Assembly (NCBI GenBank): GCA_001584585.1 | Contig: LSYV01000011.1 | Coordinates: 1,251,363 to 1,315,362, forward strand | Source of the DNA: Gonium pectorale | Lineage: Eukaryota; Chlorophyta; Chlorophyceae; Chlamydomonadales; Volvocaceae | Length of the DNA: 64,000 nucleotides | Reading direction: 5' to 3' | Shown: one piece after another, positions 1-12,429 of the stretch | Layout of the letters: each line of letters opens with the position of its first letter | Numbering within the stretch: the stretch's first letter is position 1 | The notes under the pieces: model-generated | Database searches by the model: none | What the model was told of the DNA's origin: nothing | What the model saw: only the letters and a program-made list of their open reading frames with translations | Program-made: the position numbers and the translations under genes

Positions 1-175
1 CCGCTTCTGAGCATCGCTTCACTCTTCTTGGCCACTTGCAACCAGCACCTCTCCCCGCTTGGTCCGTGCGCCATGCATTCAACCGAGTGCGCGCGCCGCC
101 CCCCACCCCATCAGTCAGCTTTTGCCCACGGACTGCATACCCCCCCCCCCGCCACACACCCGCCCGCCCACTCAC

Positions 176-3100
176 CTCCGCGCACGAGGCCCATGCCGCG
201 CATGTCCCGGAGGAGCGCCTCCAGCTCAGCGTCGTCGCCGTCCCCCGCGCCGCCTCCGCCAGCCGCCTCCGCCGCCAGCTCCGCCAGCTCCGCCTCCGTC
301 AGCTGGCCCGACACGGAATCCAGATCAAGATCCAGATCCAGGTCAAGTTTGTCGAACTCCGGAACGTCCTTGAGCAGATCGTACAGCGCGGGGTCGCGTT
401 TCCGGAGCGCGGCCAGGACCTGAGGTCAGGAAGGGGATCCGGCGCGAGGGGGGTTGGGGGTCCGTGAGGTAGTGACGAGGAGGGTGACAAGCCTAGGGCT
501 CCAGGGATGGCAGGCACGAGTTGCACGGGCCGCGCCCCTATCGCATGAATCGCTGTGTCTTTCATGGTGGCGCCGCACCTGTGGCACGGACGGCTGTGCT
601 GAGACCCTCTACCGCACCGGCACCGCGGGAGGCCCCGAGCACAGGATCCATAGTCCCGCTGCCGTCCCCGGCCTCCGCTCCGGGCCCCAAATGCCGTGCA
701 CCAGCCCAGCCCACCAACCGCCACAGAAGCCATGGACTACGAAGCAGCTCCAGCGCGTGCGTGTGTCCTCGCAAGCGGCTGTCGCAGCTGGGACACACCC
801 CGCCCACCCCCGGTTCGTCTATTCGGGCAACCAGGCCCAGCATGAGCTCGCAGCCCCGTCCCGACCTGCTCTCGAGCCCATCTGCTCTTCCCAGGCACCG
901 CTGGCCCCCCGCCGTGCACCCAAGGCTCCTCCCCAGGCACCTCCCCCGCACCTGCTCGTCGCTCAGGTTGCCGCCGTCGTCGCCCTCCGCCCCGCCAGCC
1001 GCGCCCGCCTGGTCAGGCGCGTCCAGCGCCGCCATCAGCTGCCGCAGCTCCGACACCTCCCGAAGCGCAGCGCCCACGGCCTCGTCGCCGCCCGCGCCGG
1101 CGCCGCCCCCGGCGCCGCCGCCGCCCAGCATCGACTCGAGATCCAGATCCACACCCAGGTCGCCCATATCCAGGCCCTCCAGGTCCAAGTTCTCCAGCGC
1201 CGCTGCCAGGTCCGCCGCCTCCGCCTCGCTCAGCTCCTCCTCCCCCGTGGCCCCCTGCTGGCCGCCGCCCGCCTCCGGCGCCGCCGCCGCTGCGCGGCGC
1301 AGCCAGTCCTGGAACTGCCGCGACTCGTCAATGTCCCGTTGGAGCATGTCTGTGACGTCGCCGGAGGTGGCCTCCCGCAGGTCGTCGCCACTGGGGCTGA
1401 GGATGGCCTCCAGCAACGCCCGCGCCGGCCGCGCCTCCTCGGGCAGGCTGGCCTCGGGCGGCAGCTGGGACGCCAGGGAGGTCAGCTCGCGGCGCAGGTC
1501 AGCTGTGGAAGGGAAAGGAGGCGGGGGGTGGGGTGGGGTAGGGTGGGTGGGTGGGGAGGGAGGCGGGAAGAGTGTGTGGGAGGTTGCACGAGACACAAGT
1601 GCTTTCATGCGGATGTACTTGGTGCCAGCGTTCGGCCGGCCGGCCGATGGTGGCAAGCTGGGGGCGGCCAGTGAGGACAAGAGGGGCGAGAGGCGAGAAG
1701 CGAGGGGGGCTGGGAAACGGCAGGACCCGGGGTGGGAGGGCGACGGGAGCATGAGGCAGGAGGAGGGCAAGCGGGGGTGGGGGTGGGGGGTGGGATCGCA
1801 GGAGAGAGGCAGCGTCTCTTGGCGGACGACTGCGGGGAGGCCGATGTGCCAATGGATGACCTGTGAGGCGCCGCAAGGGGGGGTGGGGGCGGGAGTCGTT
1901 CGCAGCCCGACACCTGGTCAGGCACCGCAGCCAAGCACCGACCCTGCCTTGGAGGGCCTGCTGCCGGCGCCTTACTGCGCCCCAGAACTCCGGCTCCGCA
2001 GAAAACACGCAAATGGCTGCATTGCGTACCGGCGCCTCCCCCGCCCATCCTGCGGCTCCAAACCATCCTCAGAACATATGCCCAGTCTAACGCCCTGTGG
2101 CCGCAAGGTGGGCCTCCCCAGCCCCCAACCCGGCGGCGCGCACCTGGCTCCCCACCTGCACCCCCCACTACAGCCCCGTCCCAACCCCGTCCCCGTCCCG
2201 CGCTTGCGACGCACCGTCAAGGGCCGCTGGCGCCAAGCCCGCAGCCGCCGTCGCCGCCGCTGCTGCTGCCGCCAGGCGCGCTCCCTCCGCGTCGGAGCCT
2301 CCAGCCGGCGCCTCCGGGTGCTGCTTCACGGGCACAGAGGTGGACGCCGAGACTGCTGCTGCCGAGGTCCGCAACCCCACCTCAGCACCCTCTGCGGTCG
2401 CCGGCGCATCCCCCTCCGCGGCTCCGGCCGCGGCACCGCTGCCCTTCATGCGCTGCAAGAGCCGCTGCCGCCGGTTGCCCGCCCCCGCCGGCCCCGCGGC
2501 CGAAGCGCTGCCGCTCGTGCTTGCGGCCACCTCCGCATCTACAGCTGAGCCCTCGGATGCCCGTTCCGCTGTCGACGGCCCGTCGCCCGCCGCAGCTGCT
2601 GCTGCTCCTTGCCCCGTGCGCCCCGCCAAGCCCGCTGCCGGCTCCTGCCCCGCTGCCGGCGCCGCTGCAGCCGCAGCCGTCGGCGGTGCCGGCCCCCCCG
2701 CCGGCTTCTGCGGCCGCACCAGCAGCTCATCGGGTGTCACGGCCCTGGGCCGCATGGCAGGGGTCTCCACGGGGCTGTACGACGCCAGCACGGGCCCATC
2801 CGAGCCGGGCGCCTCGGGCCCCGATGCTGCAGGTCGCTTCTGCCCGGAGCCTACAACAGCGCGCCGGTTGAACAATGGACATGCCACAGTCGGCACAAGC
2901 GTCTCAAGCCAACGCACGTACGAAGGAGGGGCAGCAATGCTGCGACCCCGCTCAGCGCATATGGAGTGCTGAAGGCTCATGGTGGGATAGTGGTGTGTGT
3001 GTGTGTGGGGGGGAGCACCATGCTGCCCAGCCGGCCGGCAACATCATGCTGGCAACGAACGGCTCGTGTGCGGCAGGCAGGTTTGAGGGGGTCCGAGGAT

Positions 3101-3828
3101 TGGACAGCGGCTATGAGCAGCAGGGCGGCCGCCCGGCCCTGAGACCTGTGTCAGCACGCAATCCGGCCAGCACATGTCGCGACCCTCGCCCCAAACCCAA
3201 ATGGCCCAGGTGCTCGGATGGTGGGCCGGGAGCTCACCGCCGCTGCGTGGCCCGCGCTTGCCGCCCTTAGGCGTGCGGTTGCGGTTGCGAGTGTCGCCGC
3301 TGAGCTCCCGGTCTATGGCCCTGAACTTCCGCTGCACGGCCTTCTTCTGTTGCCGACTGCGTTGGGCCCAGTCAAACTGGTCCTCGTCCTCTGCGGCACG
3401 GCACATTGGGGCGGTGCACAGGAGGTGAAGCGGCCAAAAGCCGCAAGCCGGCCGCCCTTTCCACGACTTCAGGTTTCGACTGGCGAGGGGGCCACCGACC
3501 CAAAATGCATCTGTGGCAGTTTGTGGCTGTGCGAGGGGCGTACTCCACGGGGCATCCGGCCCCGGTCGGCGTTCGGGTCCGCGCAGCCAAGGGCACCCCG
3601 CCACCGCACACGGCCACCCTGCACGTCACGCCACATACCCGGCAATTCCAGCTCATCAGCTGCATCTGGGTCGACGGGCTCATACTCAAAGTAAACACCC
3701 TGGTTCTTTTGGTTGTCCTTGGCATGCGCCACCACGGCCCGGCGGGCGTTGAGTAACAAGGGGCGGGCTAATCGGCATTGCGATGATGGTAGTGCTCTTA
3801 GCGGGTGCACTGAAAGTTGCGAGTGCAT
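176..3828 (-). CDS. Uncharacterised probable plastid-targeted protein, 3' end off the window
   Basis: Five exons join with matching phases on the minus strand: 3828-3639, 3390-3238, 2850-2215, 1502-952 and 419-176, giving at least 591 residues. The last visible exon ends in a phase-1 GTGAGT donor, so the C-terminus lies beyond base 1. The start at 3828 was chosen because it opens a Met-Ser-Gln, Arg/Leu/Ala-rich leader of about 40 residues that looks like an algal plastid transit peptide. Next comes a short conserved-looking block (GVYFEYEPVDPDAADELELP, then EDEDQFDWAQRSRQQ) and a basic stretch. A long Ala/Gly-rich low-complexity region follows, then an acidic, leucine-rich helical region. That region carries several (L/V)DLDLDL motifs and closes with repeated acidic helices such as LTEAELAELAAEAA. 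I do not recognise the family. Plastid location is inferred only from the leader. Confidence 0.7.
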
Positions 3829-4907
3829 TTGCCGAAAGAGCCGCAACTGAACTGGTGGTCGCGCGAGTCCTCGGCACAGTGGTCACGAAGGTGCAACCAA
3901 GAAAAGAAAGTACAAATCTACAACGCCATCGCTTCGGCTGCGCAAGTGGGGCTCCAAGTCTGAACTTGGACGACAGCCGTACGGGAGCGCGGGAGAAAGC
4001 TATGAGGCGCCTGCGCTATCAGGCGCCTGTGCTGTCATCCTCGTGTCAAGCATAAATACCAGTGGTGTTCTGTTACCGGCAAGCTGCCGATTTTCGCTGC
4101 GCGCAACCCCCCTCCCCTCAACAGCAGTGCGAGCAGGAAAGCCCTCGCAACCTCTTGGGAATTAAACGAGTACCAGAGGTGTGGCTTTGATACTGGGATG
4201 GGCAGAGTGCCGTGACACCTTGAACGCCATGCAAGCAGTCTCTTGGTGTTGCGGAAGCTCCAAGGCCGCCGTTTCGACTGACTACCAATTAGATTTTCCC
4301 CAATGGCTGCCCTACACCCCTGCCACGGCAGTTTTGCACCCTTGCATCCCCTTGCCCTGGCGTCAGGACGCCCTCCGCCAGCTGGATTTAGGCACTTACG
4401 CATACTGTGTTCAATTCTGTTCCTGCAGGAGCTTTTTAATTTCGCCAAACGGCCACGCTGGGGGCGAATTGTTTAAACGGACCACTTCACTCGGAGCTTT
4501 GTGAGCGCCAGCCCGGTGCCCCATCACCTGCTGGTGACGGACGATTGTGTGTCACTGCATGCTGGGGGCGCGCTGGGCGGAGGTCCGAGTTGGCTGGCAG
4601 GCATTTGGAGCTGCTCTGCGCCAAGTCGCTGGCCACGTCTATGCGCTACGCCTGTGCTTGATATTGTAACTTCATACACAACCTTCATCAAGTACTGCAC
4701 AGCCGGCCGGCCGGGCCGGCCGGTGTGAGGGCATCAAGGCTCGGCATTTGCAAGCTGCCGAGCTGAGGTATGCGGCACACGCGATCTGCCGCTTACGCGG
4801 GAGGCTCGTCGCACAGAAACGCGCGGAATGGCGCCGCAGCACACCGCTCGAGCCGCTTGCTCGACAGCCCGCCTCGGCCACTTAAGCACCAGCGGGGCGG
4901 CCCGTCT
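3829..4907. other. Intergenic, divergent promoter region
   Basis: This interval separates two genes transcribed away from each other, so it should hold both promoters. No coding exon with supported splice sites is visible. A GC-rich palindromic cluster of GGCCGG/CCGGCC units lies at about 4700-4726. Confidence 0.5.
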
Positions 4908-5940
4908 ATGTCAGCCGAGCGCTTCCTATGCATTGTGGACGAACTGCAAAACAGGTACGTCCCCCGCGCGGCTGGATTGTTGCTTTCACGCCAGCGCTGA
5001 ACTGTTGAAATTGTCTGCGCAGGGCAAAAAAGCTTTGGGAGGAGGAGCAAGCGGAGCTGCAGCGCGGGGCGGAGCTCATGGTCATCAAAATTGACCCGCC
5101 GTTGCTCAGTCCTGGAGCACAGCAGGACCCCGTCAAGGTACGGGGAATGAATTGAGCTGATGTATTTACCCACGCAGCGACTTGGCTCGCCTTCACCTTG
5201 CACCAGCTTGACCCGTTGGACTTTTGGCCCTTTTTCCTCGCCAATCACTTCTCAGTCGCTTCCTTGCGTGCAGATGGAAGACCCCGAGTCACCGCCGGTG
5301 GTTTTCTACGAGGGCGGAACCCTGCACCACCCAACGGGCCACGTCGTCCTTGGAAGCCCCTCGCTGATTGCGCCGCCTTCCCTCCTGAGCCCGAGGCCGC
5401 TCCTCCACGCACCTGCGCAGCTCAACAGCCCGAGCTGGAGCGCCATGGCACGGTCTCTCGGCCTGGACACGCACGTCCACGACACGGCCGACGAGCAGGC
5501 GGGGGGATCCGGGCACGGCTCCCTCCAGCCGTGGCACATGGGCCACGGGCATGACTGCGAGGTGCTGATCCACCTGCCGTCCATTTACGTCGGCTGCAGC
5601 GGCAGCGCAACTGCACGGTGAGCGGATGTACTGATGGCAGCGCGTAATGCAGCTTACTCCTGGAGATTCGCATATCATTCTGTTAGGCGTTTGCTGCTCT
5701 ATGAAGAAATCCCATTCGGTCAGCCACGAGGTATCTAAAAGATGTGACGCAGCCAATCTGTCATTTAGGCTCTGCTACTGGGACCCGTGACCCCACAGGG
5801 CAGCTAAAGGTCGCCTCCTCGACAAGTTCGACGACGGCGGCGGTCCTGGCACTGCCACAGCTCGCCAGGCGCGGAACGACAACCCCTTTGCCGATGACTT
5901 CCTCGGCTCCCCCACATGGGGCGCTGGCACATACCTATAA
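4908..5940 (+). CDS. Small uncharacterised protein, 215 aa, four exons
   Basis: Exons 4908-4954, 5023-5137, 5274-5617 and 5799-5940 join in phases 2, 0 and 2 to give 215 residues, with TAA at 5938-5940. The start is the ATG of MSAERFLCIVDELQNR. The N-terminus is helical and charged (AKKLWEEEQAELQRGAELMV). The middle exon is Pro/Ser/His-rich with a cluster of histidines (HGHD) that could bind metal, though this is only suggestive. The C-terminus is acidic and contains an NPF tripeptide in DNPFADDF, a motif known in other proteins as a ligand for EH domains. There is no signal peptide or membrane segment. I do not recognise the family. A TGTAA poly(A)-type signal is at 6788-6792, rather far downstream. 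Confidence 0.65.
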
Positions 5941-6920
5941 GCTGGGATCCGATGGAGACCCGCAGCGGACCCTGACACACCGCAAGCAAGCCGGGCGCCC
6001 ACATTGCTTATGGCAGTCATTATCTTCCATTGAAGCAGCGTTTGATTGTGGGGCGGGGTGTTCAGCGTGAGTGCTTGCCTAACCGCATCATACTGCAGTG
6101 GGGCCGTTGGCTCTGCCTGTTTCGGGGCATCAGTTCCTTGAGAGGACTTTACAGCACTGCTACAGAGAGAAGACTCCTCGGATGCATTGCTGCCATGTGC
6201 ACATCCGGCCCTACCGAGTCCGGCAGCAGGTTGGATGCAGTCGACTGCGTCATGTGCGTGTTTGGCTTTAGTAGGATTGAGCAGCGGTGTGCGGACGTAT
6301 GGCCGGGTTGGAACCATGGGTCGGCGTGCACATGTTTCGCGGTGATTATGGTTTCCTGCTGTGGGTGCCTCAGGTGCACAACGGGCGCCATTTTTGCAGG
6401 TTTTTACTTCTGCGCACGTATGACACGGACGCAACAAGTCGGACGCACATTCTTTGTCCCAGTGGGCCATAGCGTTTGACCTGCATGGAGTACTTGGTAA
6501 CTGTGAGGGCAGATGGGATTCGTATGTGGAGGAATGCCCGCACGACTGGACGTCACGGACCGCCGTACAAAGAGAGGGGAGGCGCGCGAGGGGTAGTATT
6601 GTGTCCATTAGTGAGCGCAATTCGTTTTGTCGTTTGCTCCTTTTGGTGCTGCATGCTATACAGTATAGCTCCTGCTCCTGTATGGTTTAGAAGGCGAGGA
6701 ACTTCAACGCCAGATCTCTTTGTCGCATACGTATCGCACCTGAGCGAGTATGTTGCGCACAACAAGTAGCCCGCCCGAGGCTCGGCTTGTAACATAGTTT
6801 GGTCCTGGTCCTCCAATACGCAAAAGTTCGCCTCGCCCCTTGGACGCTTCCTCTTACAAGTCATTGTTTCATCGTTATGGCAGCTCACATCGGATTTTGA
6901 GGCAGGAGGTTGCATTCTCC
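5941..6920. other. Intergenic or long 3' UTR, no gene seen
   Basis: The tract is less GC-rich than the coding regions. The open frames on both strands lack splice sites with matching phase, biased composition or recognisable domains. The 5' part may be the 3' UTR of the preceding gene, given TGTAA at 6788. Confidence 0.45.
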
Positions 6921-9900
6921 ATGCTCTCCTTGTCGGGCCAGGCTCCGGTGAGGCGGAGATCTCCGATTGTGGAGTCTTCACGCTGCTCAAGTTCATCAAG
7001 ATGTCGCGCCGTGTGGGCGTTCTTGGTGGCTGACCGATTGTCAAGAGCAAGCCGCCACCAAGGTGGGTCGCTGATGGAATCCTAAAAGCTACTCTGCCAC
7101 AAGAGGATGCGCTCTGTCTCATGAAATAGTTGGAAACGTCAATTGGCCTCGCTCGTGGTCTCGTGATGGTGACTTGTTCATCGCAACGCAGGCAACCGTT
7201 GCCCACGGTGGATCCCAGCAGCTAGCGGCGTTAACCTCGAGCAACTCACTGCAGTTGGAAACCAAGGTAGGGATGCACTGTGAAAGCCGACGGTTCCCCC
7301 AACCCCACTCTACCCTCCCCCACCAACCTCCATCCCAGCGTGGTCCGGCACTCACACCAGATGCCCTCATTCTTTCCTCATTATGCAGGAGTCTCGTGGT
7401 CGCAACAGGAACAGCAGGCATCAGCCCTCGGCGATGCCTTTGACCTCGATGCCGAGGCCCCAGCTGCCGCGTCATTCCTCGAAGCCCCCAGCGCAGCCAG
7501 CGCCGCGCAGATGGCACCCCGGCCCATGCGGTCTCAAGCCGCACCTGCGATCCCGCCTCCCGCCGACCGTGAGGCCGCTCTCGACAACTTCGTTGCCGCT
7601 TTCGGCCTGCCCCGTCAGCAGCTTCGAATGGTCCTGGAGCGGCAGCCCGCGCTCCAGCGCGCCAGCCCGCACCTCTTGGCTGACCGTATAGCTGCTTTCA
7701 CCAGGGCCACGGGCCTCTCGGCCTATCAGCTTCTCTACATGGTTGCCCGCCGGCCGACGATCCTTAAGATGGCACCTTCCGCTCTGCGCGCAACCTGCGA
7801 GGACCTGGCCCGCGGGCTGTCTCTCACCCAGGAGGAGGGCCTGAAGGTTGTTCTCGCACAGCCCGCGCTGCTCGAACTTCGGCCGCCCACGGTCCGGGCC
7901 CTCTCTCGGCGCATTGCAGACGAGTTGAGGGTCCGGTCCCGTACCGCCCTCATGATCCTGGCAGGTCTGCCCCCAGAGGAGCTGAGCGGCCTGCTGGGCG
8001 GCCCGCCCGGGCTGATCCGCGAGCGGGCCAAGGGGCTGCGGCGGCTGCTCAAGCAGACGTTTGGGCCGCGGCGTGCAACGCCCGCAGCGGCGCTGCTGCT
8101 GGCGTACCGCTGCCCGGCGCTGCTGGCGCTGCCCACCAAAGCTGTGGGGGAGACGCTGGCGGCGCTCATGGCGATTCCGCCGACGAAGGGCACGCTGGCC
8201 CCGCCGCGTGGCCCCGCTCCGGGCGGCGGTGCCGGGGGAAACACGGCTGCCGCCAGCTCCTCTGGCCGCAACGTGGGCGCGGGCGCGGGCGGGCGCTCCA
8301 TGCTGGACGCCATCATCGCCTGCCCGCACATCCTCGCCCTGCCGCCCGAGACCCTGCGCGCGCGCTTCGTGGCACTGGCGGCGGCTGCGCGCATCGACAT
8401 GCCTGCCGTGGTGTCGATGTTGCTGCTACAGCCGCGACTGCTGCTGGCGGAGCCGGCGCGCGTGCGGCAGCGGCTGGAGGGCCTGACCTTCTCCCTCATG
8501 GTGCCCAGGCGGGCTGCCCTGGATATGGTGGTGCGCCAGCCGCAGCTGCTGCTGTACCAGACGGAGACCTTGGCGGACACCTGGGCGGCGCTGCAGGGGC
8601 TGCTGTCGGTCACTTTCGAGACGGTGCTGTCCATGGTCACGCGGTGCGAAGCGGGGGAGGACGAGGGCCCGTCGGTTGGGCGGGCACTCGCCAAGGGCGA
8701 GGGGTAGGGGCAGGGAAGGAAAGGTCAGAACAGGACCGGACAAGCGCCGAGAGGGCTGTACACCATGTTATGGGAGGTAGCCGGGCCGAACAGCGTGTGC
8801 TGGTGTGGTGTCGGGCGGCGCAAAGAAGGCGGCTCGTTTCTTCTTTATGCGGCGCACGCTGCCGGCCTAAGGATGCGCTCCTCGCGCGCACTCGCAGGAA
8901 CCCCAACCTGCTGTGCATGTCGGCCTCCAAGCTGGCCTCCAAGCTGGCGGCGCTGGAGGCTGCCTTCAGCATATCGCACCCACGCGCAGTGCTGCTGGCG
9001 GCCCAGCACCCCGCGCTGCTGACCATTGCGGAGAAGCGCTTCCAGGTGCGCACGGCTGGTCTGGTCCGGTCTGGGCGGGCGGGCGGCGTCTGCGGCAGTG
9101 CGGGGTTCGCCGTACTTTGCGAGTGGTGGTTCGTGAGCAATGTGACGTGGGTGGGTGTTGCGTATGCGTTACGGTATGCTCAAAACAGTTCTACGACATA
9201 ACAGTTCTACAGGCGACAAAGCAACTTAGCCGGCAGCCCTTGAGCCCCACCCAGCTAAGTGACCCTCGAAGTACTTAACGCTGGCGCGCTGGGCACTGGG
9301 GCGCTGGGCACTGGGGCGCTGGGCTGGATATAGTTAGCTGAGCTGAGCTGGGCTGGGTCTGACCTCCAGACAACGTGGCCGGCAGTGCGGAGATCGCGGA
9401 TGCGTGTGTGTGTGGGTGGGGGGGGGGGTTGCGGCGTCTCAAGGTGGGGAGACAATGAGTTTCCCATCGACTGGCCTCTTCGGGACGCGGCCGTAGGGCC
9501 GGGTACCGAGAGTATTCTCCCCTAGTCCCATTCTGGTTCTTGACGCCGCATCCGAAGCTCATTGTAATGAGTATCTTACCATACCTCCTGCGAACGACCT
9601 CTTTCCGTGTTCTTCATGTGCCTTGCCTTATGCTCCGTGACCCACGCAGCGCAAGCACCGGTTACTCTCCTCGCTAGTGCACGGCCTGGACACGCCCGCG
9701 CTGGGCCGCCTGGTGTGCCGGGAGCCGTACCTGCTGCTGCTGGACGGGGCCAAGCTCGCAGCCAAGGTGCGTGCTGCATGCCTTAGCCGCGGGCCTTGGC
9801 AATGGGGGTAATACGGAACGGGAAACGGGTCGCGTCGCGGACACCGAATCGCATACGCGGGCCTTGGCAAGGGGGGGAGCGGGGTACTTTGTGTGGGACG

Positions 9901-12429
9901 CAAGGTGCGCTAGCCGCGTGCGGAGGAGCTGGCGCGACCACTTCCGCCACCAAGGCGAGTCGCTGCCAGGAAGAGGCGCTAAGAGAGCAGTGCGGAGTGG
10001 AGCCTGGGTGTTGGAATGCCACGTCCATCCGCAGCCAGTTATGCGGGCCGCAGCAAGAGGTGACTGATGGGCCAGCAGTTAGCCTAAGCTGTTTTCTCCA
10101 CTTGCGGATGGGCATGGGCGCACCGTCTGCACCAGGCGTCCGCGCGAGCTTGCGAGCGGAGTCTCCCTGAAGCGTACATCAGCTCCTCTTCAGCTCCATT
10201 GCCGAAGCCCAGTGAGACTATTGCTGGAACCCTCCTTTACCTCACCGGCGTAGGTTAAGGAGGCTGCTGCCGCGCTGGCCACCACGGAGGCGCAGATTGG
10301 CGACATGATCTCGCGCAGCCCGCGGTTCATTGCGCGGGACCCCAGGTATGGTTGAGCTTGCAGGGAGGAGGGGGGCTGGCCGACTGCTGGGATCCAGGAT
10401 GGGGTTGGGCCGTGGCCGGGGCCATTTCAGGGCCTGGTTCGGCACACCCTGGGATGGCATCACCTCTGCGGGGTGTGCTTGTATTTCCTCGGGCCGTGCG
10501 CCCGACGCGCGGGCAGTCGCGCACGAAAGCCAAGGCCGGCTTGGCCGTCCTTTTGTCGGGCGCTGCCTTTTCAGCATCGCATCCAGGTGCTGACCCTTAT
10601 TCGGTGTCCCTGGCGAGTGGCGTCCTCCTCTTCACAACTTACGTAGGCAGCGAATGTTTGTTGGAAGGGTTTGCGGCGATGCTCCCACGACCCAAACATG
10701 GTCGTCCTGCGCCAGCGCTTCATCCCTCCCTCGTTCCCGCACCGCAGCCGCTGGCAAGCCAACCTGGGGGCCATGGTCGAGGGCTTTGGGGTGACACGGG
10801 AGCAGGCGTGCGCGGCGGCCTGCCGCTACCCCGGGCTGCTGGTGGCGGATCCCGAGGAGCTTGCCAGGTGGGTTACGGCATAGGTGTCCCAGGCGTAGGG
10901 CGCGCCAGGCGGTCAGCAGCAAGGTTGCTGCTATGCCTGGCAGCCTCGCGCGTCCCTAGTGCTTTGTGCTTTGCAGCCCGGGCACGCCCGACCGCACGCG
11001 CCCACATCCACAAGGGCGTGGGGAATACATCGTCCGTTAGCACTCCAGTGCCGGTTGTGTGGCCAACTGGGATGCGATGAGGTGTGGCAGCCGCCGGATG
11101 GTACTGCCCGGTGGCTGGGCCCGACCGTCAATTGCTGCCATGCACACTCCTCATTCCGCACTCCGTCCCCAGCTCTTGGGCCCCGTTGCCCGGCTCTTCA
11201 CTGGTGAGCCCCTCGCCCCCTCCTCTACCCATGCGCGCACCCCCTCCACTGCGCACCCCCCTCCACTGCGCACCCCCCTCCACTGCGCATCCCGCTCCAC
11301 TGCGCACCCCCCTCCACTGCGCATCCCGCTCCACTGCGCACCCCCCTCCACTGCGCACCCCCCTCCACTGCGCATCCCGCTCCACTGCGCATCCCGCTCC
11401 ACTGCGCATCCCGCTTACGGTGCACTCAGCTGAAACCGCTCCCGCCGATACCCAACGGCCGCAGCTCCGTGTCGCGCACCATGGCGCTGCTGCGCACGTC
11501 CCCGGCCTGGCTGGCGCAGCTGGCGAGTGGTGACCCGGAGCTGCTGTTCAAGTGCGCGCAGGGCTACAATAGCCGCACCTACGCACACCTGCAATTCCTT
11601 GTGGTGGGTCCAGGACGCGGAAGGGCGCCCATTGGGGGCGGGGGAGGAGGGGAGTGGAGCAGAGCGCGCAGCTAAATGGGGCTATTGGGGCTTTTGATGG
11701 CGGGTCTGGTGAAGAAAAGGGAGGTGGAATGCCGGACTTGCCCGCTCACGAGGGTAATGCAACAGTGTCCGGCTTGGCCGCATGTGGCCCGTACTGGGGC
11801 ACCGCCGTACCGCCCGGATGTCGTGGATGGCAGAGCCCTCAATAGCATCCCTATCCTTTGATCATGCCCTCCCTATCCCTATGCACCCACAGGAGTCCCG
11901 GCTACAGTCTAGCCAGGCCTTCGCCAGCCCCATCATCTGGGACCGCGCCTCGTTCCTGCAGCGCTACCCGCAGTTTGCCGAGTGGCAGCGGCGGCGCGCG
12001 GATGCCGCCACCGCGCCCAACGGAGTTCCCTGGCGTCGGGCGGAGCAGCGATGGGGCGGTGCAGTGGAACGCGGCGGCCGCGCCGCTGCGGACCCTACGG
12101 GCACAGAGCCCGTAGATAGCCAGGATGTCTCAGCCCCGCAGCCGTTGGCCGCCGCAGCCGCGAGCGTCTCGGGCCTTCCCTACCAAAGTCAAGCTAATGG
12201 GGATGGCGCAAGTGCCTTTGAGGTTGTGGAGGCGCGCTCGCCGGCAGGCGCGAAGACGCCTCTGGCGGGCGGGGCGGTGGATTCGGGTAGCGAGTCGGAT
12301 GTGGGGTCGGAGGGAAGCGGCGTGCGGCGCGCGGATGGCGGCAAGCAGGTGCGGTCGAGGCAGCGGACGGGGCAGTCCAGGCGAAAGAGGATGGTGGTGT
12401 TTCCCAGCATCAGCAGCGCCGATGAATAG
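6921..12429 (+). CDS. mTERF-repeat protein, probably organellar
   Basis: mTERF proteins bind organellar DNA or RNA and act in transcription termination, splicing or ribosome assembly. Nine exons fit: 6921-7062, 7192-7266, 7389-8643, 8898-9045, 9650-9766, 10254-10345, 10748-10867, 11465-11603 and 11893-12429, for about 874 aa. The start gives an Arg/Ser-rich leader (MLSLSGQAPVRRRSP) typical of an organelle transit peptide. Residues from about 110 onward carry repeated helical units of about 30 residues with the mTERF hallmark P-x-L-L or similar, for example VARRPTILKMAP, LAQPALLEL, ACPHILALPPE, LQPRLLLAEP, RQPQLLLYQ, RNPNLL and RYPGLLVADPEEL. A Gly/Ala/Ser linker interrupts the array near 8220-8290. 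The last exon encodes a low-complexity tail with a basic end (RQRTGQSRRKR). The junction 10867/11464 could instead use a 31-nt exon at 11171-11201. Target organelle and nucleic acid are unknown. Confidence 0.85.
9162..9245 (+). repeat. Dispersed repeat, copy 1, in mTERF intron
   Basis: About 85 bp running from GTATGCGTTACGGTATGCTC to the end of AGCCGGCAGCCCTTGAGC. A diverged copy in the same orientation lies at 35631-35718 inside an intron of the RimO gene. Both ends are conserved and the middle varies, as expected of a short non-autonomous element. Confidence 0.7.
11238..11413 (+). repeat. 18-bp minisatellite in mTERF intron
   Basis: About ten tandem 18-bp units occur in two interspersed variants, CTCCACTGCGCACCCCCC and CTCCACTGCGCATCCCG plus one base. 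It lies in the intron between 10867 and 11465. The unit is a multiple of three, so reading frames stay open through it, but I see no sign that it is translated. Confidence 0.85.

Noticed and set aside
521..2548. 675-codon plus-strand open frame
   Set aside because: It lies opposite three in-phase minus-strand exons and one intron. Pro/Ser/Arg-rich content is the expected shadow of GC-rich coding sequence.
5775..6620. 281-codon minus-strand open frame
   Set aside because: No domain, no biased composition, and it overlaps the last exon of the 4908-5940 gene, which has consistent splice phases.
11171..11201. Extra 31-nt exon of the mTERF gene
   Set aside because: It fits the phase when paired with an acceptor at 11430, but the direct join 10867/11465 also fits, is simpler and gives a better mTERF unit. 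It is kept as an alternative.
11059..11433. Open frames through the 18-bp minisatellite as coding
   Set aside because: Openness follows from the 18-bp period. The tract sits between a good donor and acceptor.
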